From NCBI GenBank assembly GCA_948623715.1, contig CAPHDI010000023.1, forward strand, positions 1 through 9,135: DNA of 9,135 nt, given 5' to 3'. This stretch comes from an uncultured Candidatus Saccharibacteria bacterium. Its GTDB lineage: Bacteria > Patescibacteriota > Saccharimonadia > Saccharimonadales > Saccharimonadaceae. The notes under the pieces are model-generated. The model saw only the letters and a list, made by a program, of their open reading frames with translations. It did no database searches and was not told the DNA's origin. A program made the translations under genes and the position numbers. Of this stretch, positions 1 to 5,649 are shown piece by piece (within the stretch, counting starts at the first letter, position 1; every line of letters starts with the position of its first letter).

Positions 1-324
1 ACCGGTAACTGCGACCTTGTCTCCGAGTTTAAAGTTTTCGACGGTGAGTTTGTCGCCGATCTTGAGTTCTGGTACGTCTTCCGTACGGAATTCTTTCAAG
101 ACTTTTGGAGTAACTCCAGCAGCCTTGACGTGGCCAGAAACCGACTTGCTCAGATTCTTACCCTGACCATACCCCAGTTGCACAGCGTTATAACCGTCGG
201 TTTCGACAGTTTTAATCTGAGTCACTGTGGAGGGGTCGGCTTGCAAAATTGTTACCGGGGTAACAATACCGTCGTCGCCGATGATCTGGGTCATACCAAT
301 TTTGGTGCCGATGATGACTTGCAT
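1..324 (-). CDS. rplC: Ribosomal protein L3, N-terminal part (runs off the left edge)
   Basis: The reverse strand from the ATG at 324 reads MQVIIGTKIGMTQIIGDDG and stays open to base 1 (108 codons). It matches the start of bacterial L3: the GxKIGMTQ motif at residues 6-13, then VTPVTIL, then DGYNAVQLGYG, then a GH.KAAGV segment and a GDK.TVE.F..GDKV.VTG stretch. L3 is an early-assembly 50S protein that binds 23S rRNA near the peptidyl transferase centre. Bacterial L3 is usually about 200-220 aa, so roughly half is present. The start is supported by the family N terminus and a purine-rich AAAGGAAAGGAA segment just upstream. In many bacteria rpsJ precedes rplC in the S10 operon. Here the preceding DNA is a promoter and a divergent non-ribosomal gene, so rplC appears to be first in its unit. 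Confidence 0.97.
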   Translation of the reverse strand, partial: MQVIIGTKIGMTQIIGDDGIVTPVTILQADPSTVTQIKTVETDGYNAVQLGYGQGKNLSKSVSGHVKAAGVTPKVLKEFRTEDVPELKIGDKLTVENFKLGDKVAVTG

Positions 325-485
325 CCTGTTCCTTTCCTTTAGACACTTCGAAATCTAGACTAATGAGCGGTTCCTGTTGACTTCGTCGATCGACTCCATT
401 CTCTCAAAGATAGAGTCGACGGACCAAGCGCGAGGCCTGCTCTGTCGTCTAGTACGAGTTGTCGATTAATATACTATACCGTGTC
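325..485 (-). promoter_or_regulatory. rplC 5' leader with a hairpin
   Basis: From the predicted start site near 479, the rplC mRNA would have a leader of about 155 nt, long for a compact genome. Within it TCGACTC (390-396) pairs with GAGTCGA (413-419), giving a 7-bp hairpin with a 16-nt loop. Ribosomal protein operons are often controlled by a product binding its own leader (E. coli S10 operon by L4). Such control here is only inferred. No known leader motif was recognised. Confidence 0.4.
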
Positions 486-514
486 ATTTTATCATACTTC
501 ATGGAAGAATTCAA
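486..514 (-). promoter_or_regulatory. Sigma-70-type promoter of rplC
   Basis: Read on the minus strand: -35 TTGAAT (514-509), a 17-bp spacer, and -10 TAAAAT (491-486) preceded by TGA, an extended -10. Transcription would start near 479. It is the only good promoter between rplC and the divergent gene on this strand. Confidence 0.7.
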
Positions 515-544
515 GACTTTTTGTGAGATTCTCGGCTAATAAGC

Positions 545-573
545 TTGACTTTTTTGAGGAAGTGTGCTATAAT
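545..573 (+). promoter_or_regulatory. Sigma-70-type promoter of the JAMM-domain gene
   Basis: TTGACT (545-550), a 17-bp spacer and TATAAT (568-573), with an extended TGC just before the -10. This is near consensus. It fires away from the rplC promoter, with about 30 bp between the two -35 boxes. Transcription from about 580 gives a 5' UTR of about 110 nt. Just before the gene, CTACT (673-677) and AGTAG (685-689) can form a small hairpin with the GAGGGGG ribosome binding site in its loop. Confidence 0.8.
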
Positions 574-691
574 GGAAGTATAGGGTCTATTTTGTGCGTT
601 TTTAGCAAAATATTTGGCAAAAATAGCAAGATTTTGATAGATTTGTACCTTTGAGCAAGATTTACTACAACACTACTGAGGGGGAGTAGAG

Positions 692-1498
692 ATGAAGAAT
701 AGAAGTCAAAGCACTCTGGAAGCGCCGAATAATGAGACGCCAAAAAAGGGTGCGGCACGAGGCTTTAACGACTGGTTTGGCTGTTTGATCCTGCTGGCGT
801 TGCTCTTTGCCGGGCTGTTTCTGCTGGAGATGTATAGCGGTGTAGTTAGCTATGCGTTTGGTACGGCGAAAGATACGATAGCGGATACGCTTAGTGCAGT
901 AGGCGTCGATGGAATACCAAACCATAACCGGACTATGCTGGACGAGTATTCTAATGCTGATCATGGCGACAGACTGCGCGAAGTGATGAATGCTATTCGT
1001 AAGGAGCCGGTCGAGTATCTGGTATTGTTCGCTGGTAGTGAGAAAATGTTCGAGCGGACCGATAAAAGTGACCATCAAGTCGAAACGAACCGAGGAATGT
1101 TGACTTATATTCGAGGGCTGTCTGACCAAGGTCTGGTCTGTCTGCATAACCATCCGTTTGAAGGGGCGACATTCTCGCTGGCTGATTACGGGTTTTACCA
1201 TCAGTGGGACGTGGAACTGGCGATTGTCGTGACGGAGGAGTGTAACTTCTGGATGTGGGCGCCGAATGGTTGGCCGACGAAGGAGGAGATTGAAAACTTC
1301 GTGACGAATCGCTGGAAAAACAACGTTCGGGAGATGGAGCGGCAAGGTCTGATCGTGATCCAAGATGAGACGTACGAACAGATATCATGGACTACGACGG
1401 TTGAGTTGACGCAGATGATTGCGGATCAGTTTGGGCTGACGTTTGTGGTCGAGAAAGTACCGGTAGTAAATGAAGGCGTAGTGGCCTGGGACCCCTGA
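692..1498 (+). CDS. Membrane-anchored protein with a JAMM/MPN-type metalloprotease motif
   Basis: A 268-aa protein. A hydrophobic helix at about residues 29-49 (CLILLALLFAGLFLLEM) follows a basic N terminus, so it is probably a signal anchor with the C-terminal domain outside. The core has H152-N-H154-P155, six residues, then S162-L-A-D165. This is the spacing of the JAMM zinc motif HxHPx(6)SxxD. E105 or E108 lies 44-47 residues upstream, about where the JAMM catalytic glutamate falls. Family members are Zn-dependent (iso)peptidases or, like RadC, JAB-fold proteins of uncertain activity. Zinc binding and peptidase activity are inferred. The substrate is unknown, and no ubiquitin-like or E1 partner lies nearby. 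The start is set by GAGGGGG 8-14 bases upstream. It is transcribed alone from the promoter at 545-573 and ends in its own terminator. Exact subfamily not recognised. Confidence 0.85.
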   Translation: MKNRSQSTLEAPNNETPKKGAARGFNDWFGCLILLALLFAGLFLLEMYSGVVSYAFGTAKDTIADTLSAVGVDGIPNHNRTMLDEYSNADHGDRLREVMNAIRKEPVEYLVLFAGSEKMFERTDKSDHQVETNRGMLTYIRGLSDQGLVCLHNHPFEGATFSLADYGFYHQWDVELAIVVTEECNFWMWAPNGWPTKEEIENFVTNRWKNNVREMERQGLIVIQDETYEQISWTTTVELTQMIADQFGLTFVVEKVPVVNEGVVAWDP

Positions 1499-1513
1499 GG
1501 GGGTCCTTTTCTT
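1489..1513 (+). terminator. Intrinsic terminator overlapping the stop codon
   Basis: GGACCCC (1489-1495) pairs with GGGGTCC (1500-1506) around the loop TGAG, followed by TTTTCTT. The TGA stop codon (1496-1498) lies in the hairpin loop, so the 5' arm is the last coding sequence. Confidence 0.88.
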
Positions 1514-1586
1514 AGGTCTTTAGGGGCGACTGTGCCTTGATATGGCTGTGGTTTATGGAGGATTTAAGGTAGACTTTAGAAAAATA

Positions 1587-1595
1587 TGGTATAAT
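1587..1595 (+). promoter_or_regulatory. Extended -10 promoter of the 68-aa membrane protein gene
   Basis: TGG followed by a perfect TATAAT (1590-1595). No good -35 at the right distance was found, as expected for an extended -10. Transcription near 1602 gives a 48-nt leader ending in AAGGAGGTGA (1635-1644). This rules out the upstream in-frame ATG at 1542. Confidence 0.75.
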
Positions 1596-1649
1596 ATGGA
1601 GGCACGAGAAGTTATAGGAAATTTCTGGGACCTTAAGGAGGTGAGAGTA

Positions 1650-1856
1650 ATGAAGATTCGGCAGATGACAGTGTATGAGCTGCAACAGTTTTCGGAGCGG
1701 CTGGATGACGCTTATCAGACAGTAGATACCGTGAAGCTGGCGCTGATGATGGCGAGCCTCGTGTTGGGGGCGGCGAGTGCGCTGGTGCGGATGCGTCTGA
1801 AGAAGCGCGAGATGGAGCTGTGTGAGGGGTCGGATTTTGGCCCTCCGGGAAACTGA
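1650..1856 (+). CDS. Small single-pass membrane protein, unknown function
   Basis: A 68-aa protein with one predicted membrane helix at about residues 28-46 (VKLALMMASLVLGAASALV). The acidic/polar N-terminal half contains an amphipathic-looking ELQQFSERLDDAYQ segment. A basic stretch RMRLKKR follows the helix, so by the positive-inside rule the C terminus is probably cytoplasmic. The start is the ATG six bases after a near-perfect Shine-Dalgarno, AAGGAGGTGA. The frame continues upstream to an ATG at 1542, but that would lie before the promoter. No family was recognised. It has its own promoter, and the gene before it ends in a terminator, so it is a single-gene unit. Confidence 0.72.
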   Translation: MKIRQMTVYELQQFSERLDDAYQTVDTVKLALMMASLVLGAASALVRMRLKKREMELCEGSDFGPPGN

Positions 1857-1859
1857 TGT

Positions 1860-1879
1860 CTAGATCGCGTGAGATCTAG
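1860..1879 (+). repeat. Perfect 7-bp hairpin just after the small membrane gene
   Basis: CTAGATC (1860-1866) and GATCTAG (1873-1879) flank GCGTGA. No T-tract follows, so it is not a terminator by itself. It lies in the 3' UTR between the stop codon and the terminator at 1928, where it could protect the 3' end or bind a protein. Function unknown. Confidence 0.45.
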
Positions 1880-1927
1880 CGAAAGTAGCGTAGTTACCTG
1901 TCCATTAGCGCGACCGAATCAACACAA

Positions 1928-1956
1928 ACCGCCGGTGTAATGCTGGCGGTATTTTT
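1928..1956. terminator. Convergent (bidirectional) terminator
   Basis: ACCGCCGG (1928-1935) pairs with CTGGCGGT (1943-1950), with one G-T pair and a 7-nt loop. On the plus strand ATTTTTGTT follows, a good T-tract for the 68-aa gene. On the minus strand the helix is followed by TTGTGTT, a weaker tail that could end the operon finishing at 2027. Confidence 0.8.
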
Positions 1957-2026
1957 GTTCACAGAAACCCTCAGGTTGTCCGGGGATTTCATTTTATGTC
2001 GTGGATGTGCTGGGTGGGGATTTGAG

Positions 2027-2572
2027 CTAAACTCCGGGGGAGAATTTTTTGAGCTTCTGGCGATGCTCTTTATAGCGGGGGTCGTGAGTGGCGACTTCGG
2101 CCCAAAAAGCGGCGGAATGATCGAGGTGATTAAGATGGGCGAGCTCATGGAGGATGACATAGTCGCGAAGCGGCTCGGGGACTTGCATGAGGCCGATATT
2201 GAGGGAGATGGTGCGATTAGATGAGCAACTGCCCCAGCGGGTGGCGGCGTGACTGAGACGGCATTTGTCGTAGGTGTAGCCGTAGAGCTTCGCGTAATAT
2301 TCAAGGCGATAGGGGAGATATTCCTTGGCTTTCTTCATGAGGATTTTCTTCTTTGCATCGCGGGCGCGCTGAGCCTTTGGGTCGCCAAGAGGAATCTTCT
2401 CGCGGATAAGGTCGCGATTGATTTTCAAAAACCGCCGCACTAGAAAATCACTAGTGTGTTGAGGCACGGACATCTGGAGACGTCCGGAAGGCGACACGGA
2501 AAAACGCACACTTTTTGAAAGTGGGTTCTTGCGAATAATCACCTCCCCAAATTCGGGGTCGCTGAGAATCAT
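2027..2572 (-). CDS. YgjP-like (DUF45) zinc metallopeptidase-family protein
   Basis: A 181-aa protein. The motif H142-E-L-A-H146 with DH152SAAFW gives the HExxH plus downstream histidine of the YgjP/DUF45 (M48-related) family. The family hallmark RWGSCSS (residues 112-118) and SLNIGLM precede it. The N terminus has the usual beta-rich R(K)NPLSKSVRFSVSPSGRL segment. There is no signal peptide or TM helix, so it is cytoplasmic. E. coli YgjP was reported as a nucleotide pyrophosphatase while the fold suggests a peptidase, so the reaction is uncertain. At 181 aa it is somewhat shorter than typical members (about 220-240 aa). It is the last gene of a three-gene operon, 12 bases after the previous stop. 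No clear ribosome binding site precedes the ATG at 2572, so translation probably depends on coupling. Confidence 0.92.
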   Translation of the reverse strand: MILSDPEFGEVIIRKNPLSKSVRFSVSPSGRLQMSVPQHTSDFLVRRFLKINRDLIREKIPLGDPKAQRARDAKKKILMKKAKEYLPYRLEYYAKLYGYTYDKCRLSHAATRWGSCSSNRTISLNIGLMQVPEPLRDYVILHELAHLNHLDHSAAFWAEVATHDPRYKEHRQKLKKFSPGV

Positions 2573-2584
2573 CAGTTAGATAGA

Positions 2585-3079
2585 TTAGAGTTGAGTGAGG
2601 ACCTGCTTGAGCTGGGTCGGATAAGTATGCTTGCCAGAGAGGACGATCGGCGCCTCGGCGTCGGACGGGGCCTCGAGAGCTTGGATACACTTGTCGTAGA
2701 CTTGCTTGGCTTTCTCGACAGATTTGAACTTATTCTTCAGGCGCATGCGGACAGTCGTGACATCGGTCTGAATCCAGATGAGAGTCGGGGTGTAGCCAGC
2801 ATTGCGCAAGATCTCGGTCAGCTCGCGGCGATCTTTCTCGGTGTCATTCCCTCCTTCGATGACGAGGGTGGCGCCAGTCTTTGCGACTTCGGAGATGAGA
2901 AGTAGGATAAACTGCCGGGAGAGATTATGCTCCTGCTGTAACTGATCTAGGTCGTAAAAAGTTGCGTTGAATTGCGCGGCGAACTGTTTGCTGAATGTGG
3001 TCTTGCCGCTGCACGGGACACCAAAAACAAGAATCGCGCGTTGACCACTGCTGGGTGAGTGTGATTTTTTACCTTCCAT
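2585..3079 (-). CDS. P-loop kinase-like NTPase (AAA_33 / zeta-like type)
   Basis: A 164-aa soluble protein. The Walker A motif G20-VPCS-G25-K26-T27 follows strand AILVF, and YDLDQL at about residues 42-47 is where small-molecule kinases of this type place a substrate-binding acidic residue. A second strand ATLVIEGG (about 70-77) and an Arg-rich segment RMRLKNK (about 110-116) suggest a lid. The overall plan resembles the AAA_33 group of polynucleotide-kinase-like or zeta-toxin-like proteins. The phosphate acceptor cannot be told from the sequence. The start ATG has GGAGG three bases upstream. The gene overlaps the end of the upstream membrane-protein gene by 11 bases in another frame, a sign of translational coupling. 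No antitoxin-like partner is adjacent, so a toxin role is not supported. Confidence 0.85.
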   Translation of the reverse strand: MEGKKSHSPSSGQRAILVFGVPCSGKTTFSKQFAAQFNATFYDLDQLQQEHNLSRQFILLLISEVAKTGATLVIEGGNDTEKDRRELTEILRNAGYTPTLIWIQTDVTTVRMRLKNKFKSVEKAKQVYDKCIQALEAPSDAEAPIVLSGKHTYPTQLKQVLTQL

Positions 3080-3890
3080 ATACCTCCGTTTTACATTTAC
3101 CTTCCTTTGAGTCTATTGTAACACATCTTGAGCTATTTGAGACAAAAATTTGTGAGGGATAATAGAAAAACCAAGCGAAGAAGTTTGCTGGGAGGTAGAA
3201 AGCGGCGGGTAAGAAGTGGGTGAGTGATAAATATGACATAACGGTGCATAAGTCGCAACAGCCGAATAATAAAAATCCGGCCAATGCAAACCAGGCGCGA
3301 GGATTCCGGGGTTCGCTGCGATACCACTGGTAGCTGATGATGAGATTACTGATCAAAGTTGCAGCGTAGAAGGCGACGACGAGGAAAATTAGCGGCATGA
3401 AGCCGAGCCAGAGGTCGAGTATGATACAGAGGGCGGTGACAGTGACGAAAATCGAGATCGGTAAGTGGAGGCGGACGCCGTCGAGGCGGATGAGGTGGAT
3501 AACCTGGGCGATGAAGAAGATGATAATGCCGGCTTCGGAGGTGTTGCGGCCGGCGAGAACGAGGTCGGCAATACAGGTAGTGAACATGGCGGCCTGGAGG
3601 AGGTGATCTTTCGGAAATTTAATAACGGTGTAGGCGAAGCAGAGAAGGATGCCGCCGAGCTTGATGACGGTGAGGAGGTCGCTTTCGATGTCGACGATAC
3701 CGAGAAGGATAATAAGAGCGTAGATTGCGATCCAAATGGTCAGCCAGTAACGCGGGAGGACGATGGCGGCGGGCGAGGTGGGTGAAGTTTTAGAAGCTGA
3801 AGAAGCGGATGGGGATTTTGTCTGAGCCGAAGAAGCGGACTGGGGGGGGTACGGCGAGGTTGAAGTAGGGCTGGAGGGTTTAGAGTTCAT
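3069..3890 (-). CDS. Polytopic membrane protein, YhhN/TMEM86-like
   Basis: A 273-aa protein. Residues 1-42 are a low-complexity Ser/Pro/Thr/Ala cytoplasmic tail; the rest holds about eight membrane helices (from about 48 to 250). The pattern recalls the YhhN family: helix pairs with an aspartate after the third helix (TTCIAD109LVL), then G(I)IIFFIAQVIHL (like the family's F..aHl.Y), a late FGCCD213L, and a C-terminal FFYYPSQIFV. YhhN/TMEM86 proteins include lysoplasmalogenases, which cleave vinyl-ether lysolipids. Function here is inferred and uncertain, since the usual GD is AD. The start lies six bases after an extended -10 with no Shine-Dalgarno, suggesting leaderless translation. It is first of three co-directional genes. 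The last 11 bases overlap the next gene. Confidence 0.8.
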   Translation of the reverse strand: MNSKPSSPTSTSPYPPQSASSAQTKSPSASSASKTSPTSPAAIVLPRYWLTIWIAIYALIILLGIVDIESDLLTVIKLGGILLCFAYTVIKFPKDHLLQAAMFTTCIADLVLAGRNTSEAGIIIFFIAQVIHLIRLDGVRLHLPISIFVTVTALCIILDLWLGFMPLIFLVVAFYAATLISNLIISYQWYRSEPRNPRAWFALAGFLLFGCCDLCTVMSYLSLTHFLPAAFYLPANFFAWFFYYPSQIFVSNSSRCVTIDSKEGKCKTEVYGR

Positions 3891-3896
3891 TGTACT

Positions 3897-3905
3897 ATTA
3901 TAACA
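3897..3905 (-). promoter_or_regulatory. Extended -10 promoter, leaderless operon start
   Basis: The minus strand reads TGTTATAAT, then six bases, then the ATG at 3890. With a normal -10 to start-site distance, transcription would begin at or within a base of the start codon. No -35 match was found. Confidence 0.7.
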
Positions 3906-3961
3906 TAAGAAAAAGATAAGAGTTTTCGGAGATTGCAGAAAGTTTTAGCTATAATAAAACC

Positions 3962-4056
3962 GGTAGCAGCATCTTGCCTTTTCTAAGAATTAGTGGTAAG
4001 ATGGAGTTAGTTTACGGTTTAATGTTGCTTCTTTTTAGGAGCAACATTGATTTTTG
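3962..4056 (+). ncRNA. Candidate small RNA with two hairpins
   Basis: A TATAAT at 3950-3955 would start a transcript near 3962. CATCTTGCC (3970-3978) pairs with GGTAAGATG (3995-4003) with one G-T pair; inside, CTAA (3983-3986) pairs with TTAG (3990-3993). Then AATGTTGCT (4021-4029) pairs perfectly with AGCAACATT (4040-4048), followed by GATTTTTG, a terminator-like end. The product would be about 95 nt. No known RNA family was recognised. It is antisense to the 3' end of the small ORF at 4019-4129. The promoter lacks a -35 or TG extension, which lowers confidence. Confidence 0.4.
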
Positions 4057-4129
4057 CTCTTATGTAGAGCCAGCCCAGGTCGAAGCCTAGATGTAATCTT
4101 CCGATATGAAAATCAAAGCCCATAGACAT
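4019..4129 (-). CDS. Putative 36-aa small protein
   Basis: The minus strand encodes MSMGFDFHIGRLHLGFDLGW, then LYIRAKINVAPKKKQH and a TAA stop. A doubled Shine-Dalgarno, AGGAGAAAGGAG, sits just upstream. It fits the ATG at 4129 (from the first AGGAG) or the second ATG at 4123 (from AAGGAG). A GATAAT (4156-4151) could serve as -10, giving a leader of about 15 nt. Residues alternate hydrophobic and polar in runs broken by glycines, suggesting short beta strands, and the C terminus is basic (PKKK). No signal or clear TM helix and no family recognised. It is separated by a strong terminator from the surface-protein gene upstream, so it must have its own promoter. An ORF this short could be chance, but the ribosome binding site is good. 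Confidence 0.5.
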   Translation of the reverse strand: MSMGFDFHIGRLHLGFDLGWLYIRAKINVAPKKKQH

Positions 4130-4227
4130 TCTCCTTTCTCCTGCATAATTATTATCAATTAGGCAAGAGAGGCTGCTACCTGCATTCAGAGTAGCATAGT
4201 TTGAGAAAAATTAGCAAGCAGTAGCAT

Positions 4228-4263
4228 GATAAAAAGTCCTCCTGAGATTGAGGACTTTTTATC
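4228..4263. terminator. Strong bidirectional terminator
   Basis: GATAAAAAGTCCTC (4228-4241) and GAGGACTTTTTATC (4250-4263) form a perfect 14-bp inverted repeat around CTGAGATT, with the A and T tracts built into the arms. It lies 13 bases past the stop of the surface-protein gene (minus) and can also end plus-strand transcripts from the 3962 region. Confidence 0.92.
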
Positions 4264-4276
4264 GAATGAGTTTTTA

Positions 4277-5596
4277 TTAGTTATTTACTGCGGTAATAGC
4301 CACAGTAGTGGAATATTCTCCAGCTGGGAGGGTTGGGGAGACGGAAACGCCGAGAGTGAAGGCGTGAGTCTTGGAGGAATCTTCATTTGTGTTTTCTGTA
4401 TTGTGGTAAGTTGTTGGAGTAGAAGTTATTGCAGAATAAGTAGAATTATCCTGGTTTAGTATACCCCAGGCATTAGTCTTAGCTTGTACATTAGTAGATG
4501 CTGGTATACTATTACTGCTTGTTATTTCTGTATCTACTACTAGTGCTGAATTAGTAAGTGATGTTTTATTAGCACTAAGTTGTACAGCATAAGTAGCATT
4601 AGCTGATACTGTTGCACTAATAGTTCCTGTAGTTATCTTATTCGGATCTACCTCTTCTTTCATACCGGAAGTGGCGTCGATACTGATAACTGGCGGGACG
4701 ACGATAGCGATGACGTCGACGTCTTTCTGATCGGAGAGATTCGGATCTTCATCTTCGGGGCCTGAGGCGATACATCGAATGGGGAATCCGAGGCATTTAT
4801 CGCGGGTGTCGGCGGGGTCGATGCTGCCGCTACTGTAGAAATAGAGGTCATATGCAAAGGAGCTGTCGTTGGCCGTACTAGACCAATAGTACCCGTAGGA
4901 GTTGACGCCGGCGGCGGATGTGCCATTATAGATGCCGGCGGCCGGGAAGAAAGCCGCATTTGTTGTATTTGTCGCGCCGCCAAGCCAAAAACCATTTCCA
5001 TTCTCATCAGAGGCCCAACTAGACTTGCCTTGACTGTAAAGTGTTTGGAATTCGCCGCCCGATCCGCCTTTTGGAAGTCTCCATCCCTTTGGGCAGATGC
5101 TGCCACTTGCTTCTCCGTTCGTTAATTCTGTGGTGCCTGTATGTGCTGTTGCTGTGTACCAAGAATAATATGCACCGTAGACTTCGTTCCCGCTGTAATA
5201 AGCCGCTTCATTGTCTTTTCCGGTGAAGTTCGTGGCTTTATTTGGGATTGCGACGCCGGCAGTCTGAGAGTCATCGGTAGCGGTGGTATAATTTGCTAAA
5301 CGCAAGTTTTGTGTCATCCAGCATTTACCGTCGGAGAGTTTTGCAATAGTATAAGTAGAATCGTCACGGGTATCAGTAAGCGTAGCGGTATCACCGATTT
5401 TCATATTATAGCAAATACCTGGACGCATTTCTTGCATAGTGGAGATATCATCAATACTTAATGTTGCGGCTGAGGCTTTCTCGACTGATCCATAATAACT
5501 TAATCCCATAAGTCCGGGCATGATGCCGCAAATAAGAGCTATTATACCGATATGGTATATCTTAACTTTTGATAAGGTTTTATTTATTTTTAGCAT
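4277..5596 (-). CDS. Secreted/anchored FISUMP-domain surface protein
   Basis: A 439-aa protein (440 if the ATG at 5599 is used). The second ATG is preferred because it lies five bases from the AAGGAGG site; the first is only two away. Numbering here counts from the first Met. A basic N terminus and a hydrophobic helix at about 14-36 are followed by EKASAA, a possible signal-peptidase site. Residues about 56-280 carry a FISUMP (Fibrobacter succinogenes major paralogous) domain: CYNMKIGDTATLTDTRD, KCWMTQNLR, SICPKGWRLP, YYWSSTA and GFPIRCI, with paired cysteines. A beta-rich Thr/Ser/Asn domain of about 130 residues follows, ending AGEYSTTVAITAVNN. FISUMP proteins are abundant in Saccharibacteria and assumed to be surface-exposed; function unproven. 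No sorting motif. The C-terminal domain is markedly more AT-rich than the rest. Confidence 0.93.
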   Translation of the reverse strand: MLKINKTLSKVKIYHIGIIALICGIMPGLMGLSYYGSVEKASAATLSIDDISTMQEMRPGICYNMKIGDTATLTDTRDDSTYTIAKLSDGKCWMTQNLRLANYTTATDDSQTAGVAIPNKATNFTGKDNEAAYYSGNEVYGAYYSWYTATAHTGTTELTNGEASGSICPKGWRLPKGGSGGEFQTLYSQGKSSWASDENGNGFWLGGATNTTNAAFFPAAGIYNGTSAAGVNSYGYYWSSTANDSSFAYDLYFYSSGSIDPADTRDKCLGFPIRCIASGPEDEDPNLSDQKDVDVIAIVVPPVISIDATSGMKEEVDPNKITTGTISATVSANATYAVQLSANKTSLTNSALVVDTEITSSNSIPASTNVQAKTNAWGILNQDNSTYSAITSTPTTYHNTENTNEDSSKTHAFTLGVSVSPTLPAGEYSTTVAITAVNN

Positions 5597-5649
5597 CATG
5601 CCCTCCTTATGGCTTAGTTAGACCCTAAGTGGTACAAGCATCTATATAC

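Larger units (their letters stand above)
3962..4180. repeat. Long-range complementary pair bracketing the small ORF
   Basis: GGTAGCAGC (3962-3970) plus CTTGCC (3973-3978) is complementary to GGCAAG (4162-4167) plus GCTGCTACC (4172-4180). That is 15 pairs interrupted only by AT versus AGAG. The same CTTGCC can also pair locally with GGTAAG at 3995-4000, so two structures compete. No target-site duplication flanks the arms, so a mobile element is not supported. Confidence 0.5.

Noticed and set aside
665..1388. Long minus-strand open frames opposite the JAMM gene
   Set aside because: Shadow frames: low-complexity Arg/Ser/His-rich products with no ribosome binding site, opposite a clearly coding gene.
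1542..1649. N-terminal extension of the 68-aa protein from ATG 1542
   Set aside because: It starts upstream of the -10 at 1590-1595, while ATG 1650 has a near-perfect Shine-Dalgarno.
2249..2443. Plus-strand open frames across the YgjP-like and kinase genes
   Set aside because: They run antisense to genes with clear family motifs and have no start signals.
3962..4180. MITE or small insertion with terminal inverted repeats
   Set aside because: Arms are imperfect, no target-site duplication flanks them, and only one copy is seen in the window.
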